From Janthinobacterium lividum (GTDB lineage: Bacteria; Pseudomonadota; Gammaproteobacteria; Burkholderiales; Burkholderiaceae_D): a DNA stretch of 64,000 bases. The stretch covers positions 6,014,001 through 6,078,000 of the forward strand of contig NZ_CP075583.1 of NCBI RefSeq assembly GCF_023509035.1, written 5' to 3'. Below are positions 18,654 to 26,932 of the stretch, piece after piece. The notes under the pieces are model-generated. The model was not told the origin of the DNA. It ran no database searches and saw nothing but the letters and a program-made list of their open reading frames with translations. The position numbers and the translations under genes were made by a program. Each line of letters starts with the position of its first letter. Position 1 is the stretch's first letter.

Positions 18654-18745
18654 AATATCCTTTGGGTAAGAGGAGGAAAGCGGTCCGGCGGATAGCCGGG
18701 CCGGCGATTGTATGCCATGGGGAAAGATGCATCAAAATGCGGACG

Positions 18746-18776
18746 AAAAAAATCCCCGCGGCAAGGGCGGGGATTT
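18746..18776 (-). terminator. intrinsic terminator of the HDOD gene
   Basis: On the minus strand, AAATCCCCGCC pairs with GCGGGGATTT across a short loop and is followed by a T7 run. Confidence 0.75.
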
Positions 18777-18790
18777 CATGGCCGAGTAAT

Positions 18791-19627
18791 TTACACCAGC
18801 AAGGCGGCCGCCAGCGATTCGATCTCTTCAGCTGATTCCTCGAGGATGGTGTGCAGGGTGCTGCCGCCGATGCCGAAGTCGATCTTCGCCGCCGCCTGGC
18901 GCCGCGCGGCGCTTTCCGGCGGGTGCAGGGGCGAGCCGACGGGCGACAGGTCGTTGGCCAGCACCAGGGTCGCGCCCAAGGTGCGGGGCGGGAACGGGCT
19001 GCCGCCGTGCCACATGCCTTCCACGGCTTGCAAGACCATGTCCGGCACTTGCAGCTGGCGCAGTACGCCGCGGCCGATCAGTTTTTCGCCGTATTCGATC
19101 CAGTCTTCCGTATTGTCGTCCAGCAAGCCTGGATACTCCTCGGCGCGCGACAGCAGATAAAAGCCGCCCACTTCGTGCACGATGGCGGCGAACATGGCCG
19201 TTTCCACGTCCACATGCGTGACTTTCCGGGCGATCACCTGGCTCAGCGCGGCCACATGGGCCGTGTGTTCCCACAGCTTGGCCGCCTTGGCGCGCAATTG
19301 CGGGTCGGTAATCTGGCTGCCCAGCTGGCGCACGATGACGGACGCCACCATCGATTTCAAGGTTGCAAAGCCCAGGCGCGAGACGGCCGCGCGCACATTG
19401 GCAATTTCATTGCCGGAACGGTTGTAGGCGGCCGAGTTGGCCAATGCCACGACCCTGGCCGACAGCAGCGGCTCGGCCATGACCATGCGGGCCGCGGCTT
19501 CGATATGGCAATCGGGGTCGTCCAGCGCTTCCTGCAACTTCAAGGTGGCCTTGACGTTGGCGGGGAACGTCAGCTCGCCCTTGCTCGCTTGCAGCGCGAT
19601 AATCTTGAATACTTCCAGTCTGTCCAT
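18791..19627 (-). CDS. HDOD domain-containing protein
   Basis: A 278-residue protein made of an HDOD domain, a catalytically degenerate HD relative used in bacterial signalling. Recognisable: FPANVKATLKL, MVMAEPLLSARVVALANSAAYNR, IANVRAAVSRLGFATLKSMV and AAIVHEVGGFYLL, where an HD pair would sit in active enzymes. No receiver or GGDEF domain is attached. Probably a cytosolic regulator; target unknown. It lies downstream of the ABC transporter genes in the same direction, but a 120-bp gap with a hairpin separates them. Confidence 0.85.
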   Translation of the reverse strand: MDRLEVFKIIALQASKGELTFPANVKATLKLQEALDDPDCHIEAAARMVMAEPLLSARVVALANSAAYNRSGNEIANVRAAVSRLGFATLKSMVASVIVRQLGSQITDPQLRAKAAKLWEHTAHVAALSQVIARKVTHVDVETAMFAAIVHEVGGFYLLSRAEEYPGLLDDNTEDWIEYGEKLIGRGVLRQLQVPDMVLQAVEGMWHGGSPFPPRTLGATLVLANDLSPVGSPLHPPESAARRQAAAKIDFGIGGSTLHTILEESAEEIESLAAALLV

Positions 19628-19672
19628 GGGTCAATCTCCGGTACGGGCTTGTTCAGGCTCTGCTGTGTGGGT

Positions 19673-19702
19673 GGGCCGGGAAGGCGCACTGCGTCCCGGC
19701 CC
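19673..19702 (-). terminator. possible terminator of the ABC transporter operon
   Basis: 9-bp perfect stem GGGCCGGGA/TCCCGGCCC with a 12-nt loop in the gap after the BMP gene. There is no T-tract, so it may instead be a plain hairpin. Confidence 0.35.
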
Positions 19703-19748
19703 TGCTCCCGTTTCCGGCAATATTACAGCAAGTTCAAACTCAAACCTA

Positions 19749-20825
19749 TTACTTTCCGGAAACTTTCCCTGCCACGCCTTCGACAAAATAATCCATCTTC
19801 GTCAGCGCCGCATCGTCCAGCACGCCTTTGTCCAGGCGCACCTTGCCGTCGTTATCCTTGATCGGCGCGCTGAAAGGATTGAGCTTGCCAGCGACCAAGT
19901 CTTTCTCACGCGCCAATACAAACTGTTTCACATCGGCGGGCACGGCAGCGTTGATGCCTTCCAGCTTGACCATGCCATCCTTGATGCCGCCCCAGGTGCT
20001 GCTGGACTTCCACGTACCGTCGAGCACGGCTTGCGCCTGCTTCGTGTAGTACTCGCCCCAATGGTGGGTGACGGCGGCCAGCTGCGCCTTCGGTCCGTAC
20101 TTTTTCATGTCCGAGTGGTAGGCAATCGCATACTTGCCCTTCTCTTCCGCCGCCTGCACCACCGCGGTCGAGTCCGTGTGGTGGGTGACCACGTCGGCGC
20201 CCTGGCCGATCAGGGTGATGGCCGCGTCGCGTTCCTTGCCCGGGTCGAACCAGCTATTCACCCACACCACTTTCACTTCGGCCTTGGGGTCGACGCTGCG
20301 CATGCCGCGCGTGAAGGCGTTAACTCCCTGCAACACTTCCGGGATGGGAAACGCCGCCACGTAGCCGGCCACATGGGTCTTGCTCATCTTGCCTGCCAAC
20401 ACGCCGGCCAGGTAGCGGCCCTCGTAGAAACGGGCGTTCGTGTTGGCCACGTTGACGGCCGTCTTGTAGCCGGTCAAATGAATGAACTTGACATTAGGAA
20501 ATTGCTTTGCCACTTTCAAGGTGGGATTCATGTAGCCGAACGAGGTAGTGATGACCAGCTTGCTGCCCGTTTGCGCCAGGTCGCGGATCACCCGCTCCGC
20601 ATCGGCGCTTTCCGGCACGTTTTCCACATACTTGGTGGTGATCTTGTTGCCCAGTGCCTTTTCCATTTCCTTGCGCGCCTGGTCATGCTGGGTGGTCCAG
20701 CCCGCATCGCCGATGGGGCTGATATACACGAAGCCGACATTCAATGGAGCGGCGGCGGGTGCGGCGGCCATGACGGGCATCAAAACAGCACTGCAAACGG
20801 CGGCGCACAATAGTTTCTTGGACAT
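19749..20825 (-). CDS. BMP family ABC transporter substrate-binding protein
   Basis: A 358-residue periplasmic binding protein with a signal peptide (about 1-25). Matches the Bmp/Med family: NVGFVYISPIGDAGWTTQHD at the N-terminus, VITTSFGYMNPTLKVAKQFP and FYEGRYLAGVLAGKMSKT. Known members bind purine nucleosides or related bases. It is the last gene of the four-gene ABC operon; 21 bp separate it from the permease gene upstream. The divergent Tsx-like channel supports a nucleoside substrate. Confidence 0.92.
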   Translation of the reverse strand: MSKKLLCAAVCSAVLMPVMAAAPAAAPLNVGFVYISPIGDAGWTTQHDQARKEMEKALGNKITTKYVENVPESADAERVIRDLAQTGSKLVITTSFGYMNPTLKVAKQFPNVKFIHLTGYKTAVNVANTNARFYEGRYLAGVLAGKMSKTHVAGYVAAFPIPEVLQGVNAFTRGMRSVDPKAEVKVVWVNSWFDPGKERDAAITLIGQGADVVTHHTDSTAVVQAAEEKGKYAIAYHSDMKKYGPKAQLAAVTHHWGEYYTKQAQAVLDGTWKSSSTWGGIKDGMVKLEGINAAVPADVKQFVLAREKDLVAGKLNPFSAPIKDNDGKVRLDKGVLDDAALTKMDYFVEGVAGKVSGK

Positions 20826-20846
20826 GGTTTTCCTTGTGGTGAGTGA

Positions 20847-21776
20847 TTAATTTCCGGGACTGAAATTTTTCCCCAGCGAAGCGGGCATGTTGAGCTTGAT
20901 GTAATTGGCATTGCTGGAAATGAGCACCAGCACGACGATGGCCGCCACATACGGCAGCATCGACAGCAGTTGCGAGGCGATGGGCACGCCCAGCGCCTGC
21001 GCGTGGAAGGTCAGGATCGTGATGCCGCCGAACAGGTAGGCGCCGCCCACCACGCGTGCGGGGCGCCAGGTGGCAAAGGTCGTCAGCGCCAGCGCGATCC
21101 AGCCGCGTCCCGCCACCATGCCCTCGACCCACAGCGGCGTATACACCAGCGATAGAAACGCGCCAGCCAGGCCGCAACAGGCGCCGCCGAACAGCACGGC
21201 TGCCAGGCGGATGCGGCGCACGGGGTAACCGAGCGCATGCGCAGATGCTGGCGACTCGCCCACGGCGCGCAGCACCAATCCTGCCCGCGTGCGGTACAAA
21301 AACCAGGCGATGGCTAGGCACAGCAGCAAGGATAAATACACCATAGCATGCTGGCGGAACAGGGCCGGTCCCAGCACGGGAATGTCTTCCAGGAAAGGGA
21401 TGCCGAACCTGCCGTTCTGCAAGCTGTTGCCCACATATTTCAGGCCGATATACGTGGACGCGCCCGCACCGAACAGCGACAAGGCCAGTCCCGTCGCATA
21501 CTGGTTCGTGCCCAGCCGCACGGTCAGCCAGGCAAAGAAACCGGACAGCACCATGCTGGCGCCCGCCCCGGCCAGAAAGCCCAGGGTGGGGCTGCCCGTG
21601 TTGACGGCCACGGCAAAGCCCGTGATGGCCGAGACCAGCATCATGCCTTCCGCCCCCAGGTTGACCACGCCCGCCTTTTCATTCACCAATAGACCGAGCG
21701 CGGCGAGCATCAGCGGCGTGCCCGCATTGATGCTGGCGGCGATCAGCGGCGCAATGGTGAGAAGCAGGTTATCCAT
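20847..21776 (-). CDS. ABC transporter permease (nucleoside type)
   Basis: A 309-residue inner-membrane permease of the BPD_transp_2 family with about 8 helices. ATPLMLAALGLLVNEKAGVVNLG-like N-terminus (seen as LMLAALGLLVNEKAGVVN) and GAEGMML are the hallmark of the NupC/YufQ-type partner. It overlaps the upstream permease gene by 8 nt, so the two are translationally coupled and form a heterodimeric channel. Confidence 0.9.
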   Translation of the reverse strand: MDNLLLTIAPLIAASINAGTPLMLAALGLLVNEKAGVVNLGAEGMMLVSAITGFAVAVNTGSPTLGFLAGAGASMVLSGFFAWLTVRLGTNQYATGLALSLFGAGASTYIGLKYVGNSLQNGRFGIPFLEDIPVLGPALFRQHAMVYLSLLLCLAIAWFLYRTRAGLVLRAVGESPASAHALGYPVRRIRLAAVLFGGACCGLAGAFLSLVYTPLWVEGMVAGRGWIALALTTFATWRPARVVGGAYLFGGITILTFHAQALGVPIASQLLSMLPYVAAIVVLVLISSNANYIKLNMPASLGKNFSPGN

Positions 21777-22845
21777 GTTTCCTCCAGCGCAATTTGTATT
21801 GGATCAGCACGTCGCAAGCGAGCAAGGCGAACAGCAAGATGCCCTGGAACACGCCCGTAATCGCGCTGGGCAGGCCGAGGCGCGACTGCGCCAGTTCGCC
21901 GCCGATATAAAACAGGGCCATGACGAAGCTGGAAAAAATCACGCCCACGGGATGCAAGCGCCCGACGAAGGCGACGATGATGGCGGCAAAGCCGTAGCCG
22001 GGCGAGACCGTGGGCGTGAGCTGACCCATCGGCCCCAACACCTCGCAGGCACCCGCCAGCCCGGACAGGGCGCCGCAGATCAGCAACGATGACCACAAGG
22101 TCTTACGCGAGGAAAAGCCCGCGTAACGGGCAGCGGCCGGCGCCATGCCGCCCACGCGCAGGCGAAAACCCGAAATGCTGCGTGACAAATACAGCCAGCC
22201 GCCCAGCGAGGCCAGCAGAGCGAACACGATGCCCACGTGCAAGCGCGTATCGCTGATCACCATCGGCAACAGCAAACCGTCCGACAGCAGTTTCGATTGC
22301 GGAAAATTGAATCCTTCCGGGTCGCGCAGCACGCCGTACACGAGATAGCTGAGCAGCAATTGGGCGATATAGACCAGCATCAGCGAGACAAGGATTTCGC
22401 TGGCGTTGTAGCGGTCGCGCAGCCAGGCCACCAGCCCCGCCGAAGCCATGCCGCCCGCCATGCCGGCCAGCAGGGACACACCGATGATGGCCGCGCCACC
22501 GACGCCGTCATCGAGGTACAGGGCCGCCGCGCCGCCGCAGATGGCGCCCAGGGTCAGCTGCCCTTCCGCGCCGATGTTATAGATGTTGGCGCGAAAGCAG
22601 ATGGTCAGGCCCACGGCAATCAGGAGCAAAGGCGCCACCTTGAGGCCCAGCTCGGACCAGCCGTGCGCATCGCGCAAGGGTTCGACGAAGAAGACGGCCA
22701 GCCCCGCCAGCGGATCGTGTCCCAGCGCAATAAACAACAGCGCGCCGCACAGCACGGTAAGCAGCACGGCCAGCACGGGCGACAGCCACGACATCAACTT
22801 TGACGGTGCGGGACGGGCTTCCAGGCGCAAGGCAAACTTAGCCAT
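21769..22845 (-). CDS. ABC transporter permease (nucleoside type)
   Basis: A 358-residue permease, the larger NupB/YufP-type subunit. It contains VGLTICFRANIYNIGAEGQLTLGA (in parts LTICFRANIYNIG and AEGQLTLGA), conserved across this family, and about ten hydrophobic segments. It overlaps the ATPase gene upstream by 8 nt and the second permease gene downstream by 8 nt. Confidence 0.9.
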   Translation of the reverse strand: MAKFALRLEARPAPSKLMSWLSPVLAVLLTVLCGALLFIALGHDPLAGLAVFFVEPLRDAHGWSELGLKVAPLLLIAVGLTICFRANIYNIGAEGQLTLGAICGGAAALYLDDGVGGAAIIGVSLLAGMAGGMASAGLVAWLRDRYNASEILVSLMLVYIAQLLLSYLVYGVLRDPEGFNFPQSKLLSDGLLLPMVISDTRLHVGIVFALLASLGGWLYLSRSISGFRLRVGGMAPAAARYAGFSSRKTLWSSLLICGALSGLAGACEVLGPMGQLTPTVSPGYGFAAIIVAFVGRLHPVGVIFSSFVMALFYIGGELAQSRLGLPSAITGVFQGILLFALLACDVLIQYKLRWRKHG

Positions 22846-24352
22846 GGACAGCCTCCTGCGGCCACAGCCCGCTCATCCATTGCCCCACCTGCGCCACGCT
22901 GGCCTCAGCCACGCCCAGGGACGGCGAAATCTTTCCTTTTGCCATCACCAGCAAGCGGTCGCTGATGTCGAACAATTCATCGAGTTCCTCCGATACGACC
23001 AGCAGCGCGCAGCCCGCGTCGCGCAAGGCCAGCAATTCGGCGCGGATTTGCGCGGCCGCGCCCACGTCAACACCCCAGGTCGGCTGCGCCACCACCAGCA
23101 CGGTGGGTTCGCGCATGACTTCGCGACCAACGATGTATTTCTGCAAGTTGCCACCCGACAGGCTGCGCGCCAGCGCCTGCGGCCCGCCCGCCTTCACCTG
23201 GAAGCGGGCAATGATGGCGGCCGCCCGCTGCGCGATGACCTTGTGGCGCACGAAGCCGTGGCGGATGGTGGCTGGTGTCTGCAAGCTCAGCAAAACGTTG
23301 TCGGCCAGTGCCATATCGGGCACGGCACCCCGCCCCAGCCTTTCCTCCGGCACGAAGCCGAAGCCCAGGGCGCGCCGGCGTCCCGGCGGCAAGCGTCCCG
23401 CTGGCGTGCCGTTCAGGACGATGCTGGCAGGGGCTGCGCGCATGTCCTCGCCCGACAGGGCAGCGAGCAATTCCTGCTGGCCATTGCCGGACACGCCCGC
23501 GATGCCGACGATCTCGCCCGCGCGCACGTCGAAATTGATGTCCGTCAACTGCGTGGCGAACGGATGGCTCTTCGGCAAATCCAGCTGCCGCACGCTCAGC
23601 ATGGTCGCGCCGGGCGTGCGCGCCACGCGCGTGACGGCGGGCGGCTCGGCGCCGATCATCATGCGCGACAGGCTGGCCGCCGATTCTTGCGAGGGGTCGC
23701 ACACGCCCGCGTTCTTGCCGGCGCGCACCACCGTGCACGTGTGGCACAGGGCGTGGATCTCGTCGAGCTTGTGGCTGATGTACAGGATGCTGCAGCCTTC
23801 GGCCGCCAGCTGGCGCAAGGTGCCAAACAGTTTTTCCACGGCGCCCGGCGTCAGCACGGACGTCGGCTCATCGAGGATCAACAGTTGCGGCTTGGCCAGC
23901 AAGGCGCGCACGATTTCCACGCGCTGGCATTCGCCCACGGAAAGCGTGTGCACGTGGCGCTGCGGCTCCAGGTCCAGGCCGTACTGACGCGCCGTCGCTT
24001 CGATGCGCTGCGCCAGCTCCGCCATGTTGGTGCCGGCGGGCAAACCGAGGGCGATGTTTTCCGTGACCGTCAAGGTGTCGAACAGGGAAAAATGCTGGAA
24101 CACCATGGCGATGCCCAGCGCGCGCGCGGCCGACGGGTTGACGATTTCCACTTCGCGGCCATTCCACAGGATGCGGCCGCCATCGGGCTGCACGGCGCCG
24201 TAGATGATTTTCATCAAGGTCGATTTGCCGGCGCCGTTTTCGCCGAGCACGGCGTGGATCTGGCCGGGCGCGACGGTGAGACAGATGCCGTCATTGGCCA
24301 CCACGGCCTGATAACGCTTGCTGATGTCGAGTAATTCCAGGCGTGCCGTCAT
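22838..24352 (-). CDS. ABC transporter ATP-binding protein, tandem domains
   Basis: A 504-residue double ATPase of the sugar/nucleoside importer class. Domain 1 (about 5-240): Walker A GENGAGKST, signature LSVGECQRVEI, Walker B LLILDEPTS. Domain 2 (about 260-495) has a degenerate Walker A (GVSGNGQQE), signature LSGGNLQK and VVAQPTWGVDVGA instead of a canonical Walker B Glu, as is usual for the second domain in this family. First gene of the ABC operon, divergent from the outer-membrane channel gene. Confidence 0.93.
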   Translation of the reverse strand: MTARLELLDISKRYQAVVANDGICLTVAPGQIHAVLGENGAGKSTLMKIIYGAVQPDGGRILWNGREVEIVNPSAARALGIAMVFQHFSLFDTLTVTENIALGLPAGTNMAELAQRIEATARQYGLDLEPQRHVHTLSVGECQRVEIVRALLAKPQLLILDEPTSVLTPGAVEKLFGTLRQLAAEGCSILYISHKLDEIHALCHTCTVVRAGKNAGVCDPSQESAASLSRMMIGAEPPAVTRVARTPGATMLSVRQLDLPKSHPFATQLTDINFDVRAGEIVGIAGVSGNGQQELLAALSGEDMRAAPASIVLNGTPAGRLPPGRRRALGFGFVPEERLGRGAVPDMALADNVLLSLQTPATIRHGFVRHKVIAQRAAAIIARFQVKAGGPQALARSLSGGNLQKYIVGREVMREPTVLVVAQPTWGVDVGAAAQIRAELLALRDAGCALLVVSEELDELFDISDRLLVMAKGKISPSLGVAEASVAQVGQWMSGLWPQEAVHG

Positions 24353-24755
24353 TGTTTTTTTCGTGCCTCGCTACAAGGTCGCCGGCATGGTCGCCGGTGG
24401 GAAAAATCAAGCTCTTGTCTCTATCGTATCGGCATCCGCGGTGCTTGGGGGCGGGCTTGGCGGCGCCCATTTCTATTTCCGCAAAAAAACAACACCTGTA
24501 TACAATTTTGAAAAAAATTATCAGCTTTACAGCAGCCGCCTTGCCCCGCAAGGATGAGAAGGTGCGATGATTATATGCAGGAAATGATAGTAAGTATGCA
24601 GACAAGACATATCGCCCGGCGCGGCGATGCTCGCATCATGGATTGAACGGCGCACAGTTGCCCCATCACAGCGCTTCATGCGCACTAGTGGGCTAACCCC
24701 CTGTGCCCTGCCTTCCCCAGTTCCCGTTTTCCAACACCGCCATCAGGAGCCGAAA
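24353..24755. other. divergent promoter region of the nucleoside uptake genes
   Basis: 403 bp with no gene. It must hold both promoters. The perfect palindrome TGTATACA (24497-24504, in context CTGTATACAAT) resembles binding sites of GntR-type purine regulators, and an AT-rich block surrounds it. No regulator gene lies adjacent. Assignment of the site is inference. Confidence 0.4.
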
Positions 24756-25619
24756 GTGCCAAAAACCATACCGTGTCTGTTGCTCTGCCTCACTACCACC
24801 CTCGGCGTGGGAGCGACCGCCCAGGCTGCCGAATGGAGCGATACCGCGCTGAGCTGGCGCGCCGGCAATGATTACCGCGAGCCGTTCAATCCGGATGACA
24901 TCAAGAAAAACATCTTTGCCATCACGCACGCCAGCGGCTACAAATACGGCAGCAACTTCGTCAACCTCGATTTCCTGATGTCCGACAGCAAGGACCCTGG
25001 TGCGCTCGGCAAGACTTCCGGTGCACAAGAGGCGTATCTGGTCTACCGCAACACCATCGACATCGGCAAGGTGCGCGGCAGCGACATCAAGTTCGGCCCC
25101 GTGCGCGGCGTCGGCGTCACCCTCGGCTTCGACGTCAACACCAAGAACGACGTCGGCTACAACTCGCGCAAGCGCATGCTGGTGGCCGGTCCCACCCTGA
25201 TGTGGGACGTGCCCGGCTTCTTCAACACCAGCCTGCTGTTGCTGCGCGAAAGCAACGCCCCCAGCGGCGCCTTCCCGCCCATCTCGCAAGTGACGGGCCG
25301 CTACACGTATAAAACGCACGCCATGCTGACGGGCGCCTGGGGCATTCCCCTGTCGCCCCTGTTCTCGTTCGAAGGTTTCTTTAACCTCATCGATTCAAAA
25401 GGCAACGATGAAGTGGGGCGCGACACGGCGGTGGAAACGAATATCGACATGCAAGTGATGTTCGACGTGGGCGCGGCGCTCGGCAGCGCGAAAAACACCT
25501 TCCGCGTGGGCCTGGAATACCAGTACTGGAAGAACAAGTTCGGCAACTCGCCCGCCACCACGGGCAACGTGGGCCAGACGGCGAAGACGCCGATGGTACG
25601 CGCGGAGTACCATTTCTAA
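24756..25619 (+). CDS. Tsx-like nucleoside-specific outer membrane channel
   Basis: A 287-residue outer-membrane beta-barrel. It starts at GTG 24756, with CAGGAG about 7 nt upstream and the signal peptide beginning immediately (VPKTIPCLLLCL, cleavage near AQA). WSDTALSWRAGNDYREPFNP and FAITHASGYKYGSNFVNLDFLMS (second part FVNLDFLMS) are typical of Tsx/nucleoside-binding outer membrane proteins, and the chain ends in aromatic Phe (EYHF), as expected for barrel insertion. Divergent to the BMP-type ABC operon, together forming a complete two-membrane uptake route. Confidence 0.85.
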   Translation: MPKTIPCLLLCLTTTLGVGATAQAAEWSDTALSWRAGNDYREPFNPDDIKKNIFAITHASGYKYGSNFVNLDFLMSDSKDPGALGKTSGAQEAYLVYRNTIDIGKVRGSDIKFGPVRGVGVTLGFDVNTKNDVGYNSRKRMLVAGPTLMWDVPGFFNTSLLLLRESNAPSGAFPPISQVTGRYTYKTHAMLTGAWGIPLSPLFSFEGFFNLIDSKGNDEVGRDTAVETNIDMQVMFDVGAALGSAKNTFRVGLEYQYWKNKFGNSPATTGNVGQTAKTPMVRAEYHF

Positions 25620-25927
25620 AATTCATTGTTACGCATCAATACCCACCTTCGCGCCTGATGCCAGCATGAAGCTTTCCTGCTGGCGGAGAGCGCGACCGTG
25701 GAACAACTGATTGGGAATCGTCCAAATACAGCTCATCCTGGTACTAGCACCCTACGCTTCGATCACATCCATCTCGCGCAGCTCACAATGCAGGATGACA
25801 TTACAGGTGCACGGCATCCTCTGCCATTGCGCACGATTTGACAGGCCTCGCGCCCTCCCCGATACTTGCCCCAACCATACAACTCCCCAAGCGCAAACTA
25901 CCTGTGTAGCCGCTTGCGCCAGCTCGA
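25620..25927. other. intergenic region before gluQ
   Basis: 308 bp without a gene. It contains a 7-bp hairpin GCCAGCA/TGCTGGC (25660-25684) that may help end the channel transcript, and the gluQ promoter near 25838. Confidence 0.45.
25838..25866 (+). promoter_or_regulatory. probable gluQ promoter
   Basis: Consensus -35 TTGACA (25838-25843), exact 17-nt spacer, -10 GATACT (25861-25866), about 60 nt before the gluQ start. Confidence 0.6.
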
Positions 25928-26854
25928 ATGAACACTTCTTTCCCCACCGCCCCCTACATCGGCCGCTTCGCCCCCTCCCCCTCCGGTCCACTGCACATGG
26001 GTTCGCTTGTGGCCGCCATGGCCAGTTATCTCGACGCCAAGGTGCATCAGGGCACGTGGCTGCTGCGCATCGAGGACCTGGACTATGACCGCAATGTCGA
26101 GGGTGCCGATCTCGGCATCCTGGCCAGCCTGCAGCGCTGTGGCATGCACTGGGATGGCGAGGCGACGTGGCAGAGCCGCAGGCTGCCGCTGTACGAGGCG
26201 GCGCTCAAGCAATTGCAGGAAGATGGGCTCGTGTATGCATGCGGCTGTTCGCGCAAGGAGATCCAAGATTCGGTGCTGCAGACGGGCGGACCCAAGGGTG
26301 GGGCCGCCGTGTATCCGGGCACTTGCCGTCATGGACTGGCGGCGGGCAAGGCGGCGCGGGCCTTGCGGCTGCGGGTGCCGCAGGGGGACGATGCGGTGTA
26401 CGCCTTTGCCGACCGCTGGGCGGGTCCGCAGCGGCAAGATCTGGCCAGCGAGGTGGGCGACTTCATCGTGCTGCGCGGCGATGGCTACTGGGCTTATCAG
26501 CTGGCCGTGGTGGTCGACGATGGCGCGCAGGGCATCACGCAGGTGGTACGCGGCGCGGACTTGCTCGATTCCACGCCGCGCCAGCTGTACTTGCAGGATG
26601 TGCTGGGGCTGCCGCATCCGGGCTTCCTGCACGTGCCTGTCGTCACGAACGACAGCGGCGAAAAGCTGTCCAAGCAGACGGGCGCCCTCGCCTTCGATAC
26701 GGCAAGCAATGCTGCCGACCTCCTGGCGTCGGCACTGCGGCCAGCCGCCCGCTTCCTCGGCCTCGACGTGCGCGCCGACAAGGTGGAAGATTTCTGGCGG
26801 CAAGCCATTCCCGCCTGGGCACAGCGGCTGGCGCAACTTCCCGAACGCCCATAA
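25928..26854 (+). CDS. gluQ: glutamyl-Q tRNA(Asp) synthetase
   Basis: A 308-residue GluQRS, a truncated glutamyl-tRNA synthetase that attaches Glu to queuosine-34 of tRNA(Asp). The HIGH-like motif lies in APSPSGPLHMGSL near residue 16. Zinc-site cysteines are seen in ACGCSRKEI and YPGTCRHG, and the KMSKS-like loop is GEKLSKQTGA near 240. It lacks the anticodon-binding domain of full GluRS, as expected. The start matches the conserved N-terminus and a consensus promoter lies upstream. Confidence 0.93.
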   Translation: MNTSFPTAPYIGRFAPSPSGPLHMGSLVAAMASYLDAKVHQGTWLLRIEDLDYDRNVEGADLGILASLQRCGMHWDGEATWQSRRLPLYEAALKQLQEDGLVYACGCSRKEIQDSVLQTGGPKGGAAVYPGTCRHGLAAGKAARALRLRVPQGDDAVYAFADRWAGPQRQDLASEVGDFIVLRGDGYWAYQLAVVVDDGAQGITQVVRGADLLDSTPRQLYLQDVLGLPHPGFLHVPVVTNDSGEKLSKQTGALAFDTASNAADLLASALRPAARFLGLDVRADKVEDFWRQAIPAWAQRLAQLPERP

Positions 26855-26885
26855 AAAAACCCGCCGCGGCGCGAACCGGGCGGGT
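26853..26885 (-). terminator. terminator of the TonB receptor gene (also gluQ side)
   Basis: Stem ACCCGCC/GGCGGGT. On the minus strand it is followed by T7, ending the receptor transcript. It lies in the 78-bp convergent gap with gluQ. Confidence 0.7.
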
Positions 26886-26932
26886 AGCAATGCAGGCGCC
26901 AGCCGCAAGGGCCAGCGCCTGGTATCAGGCAA

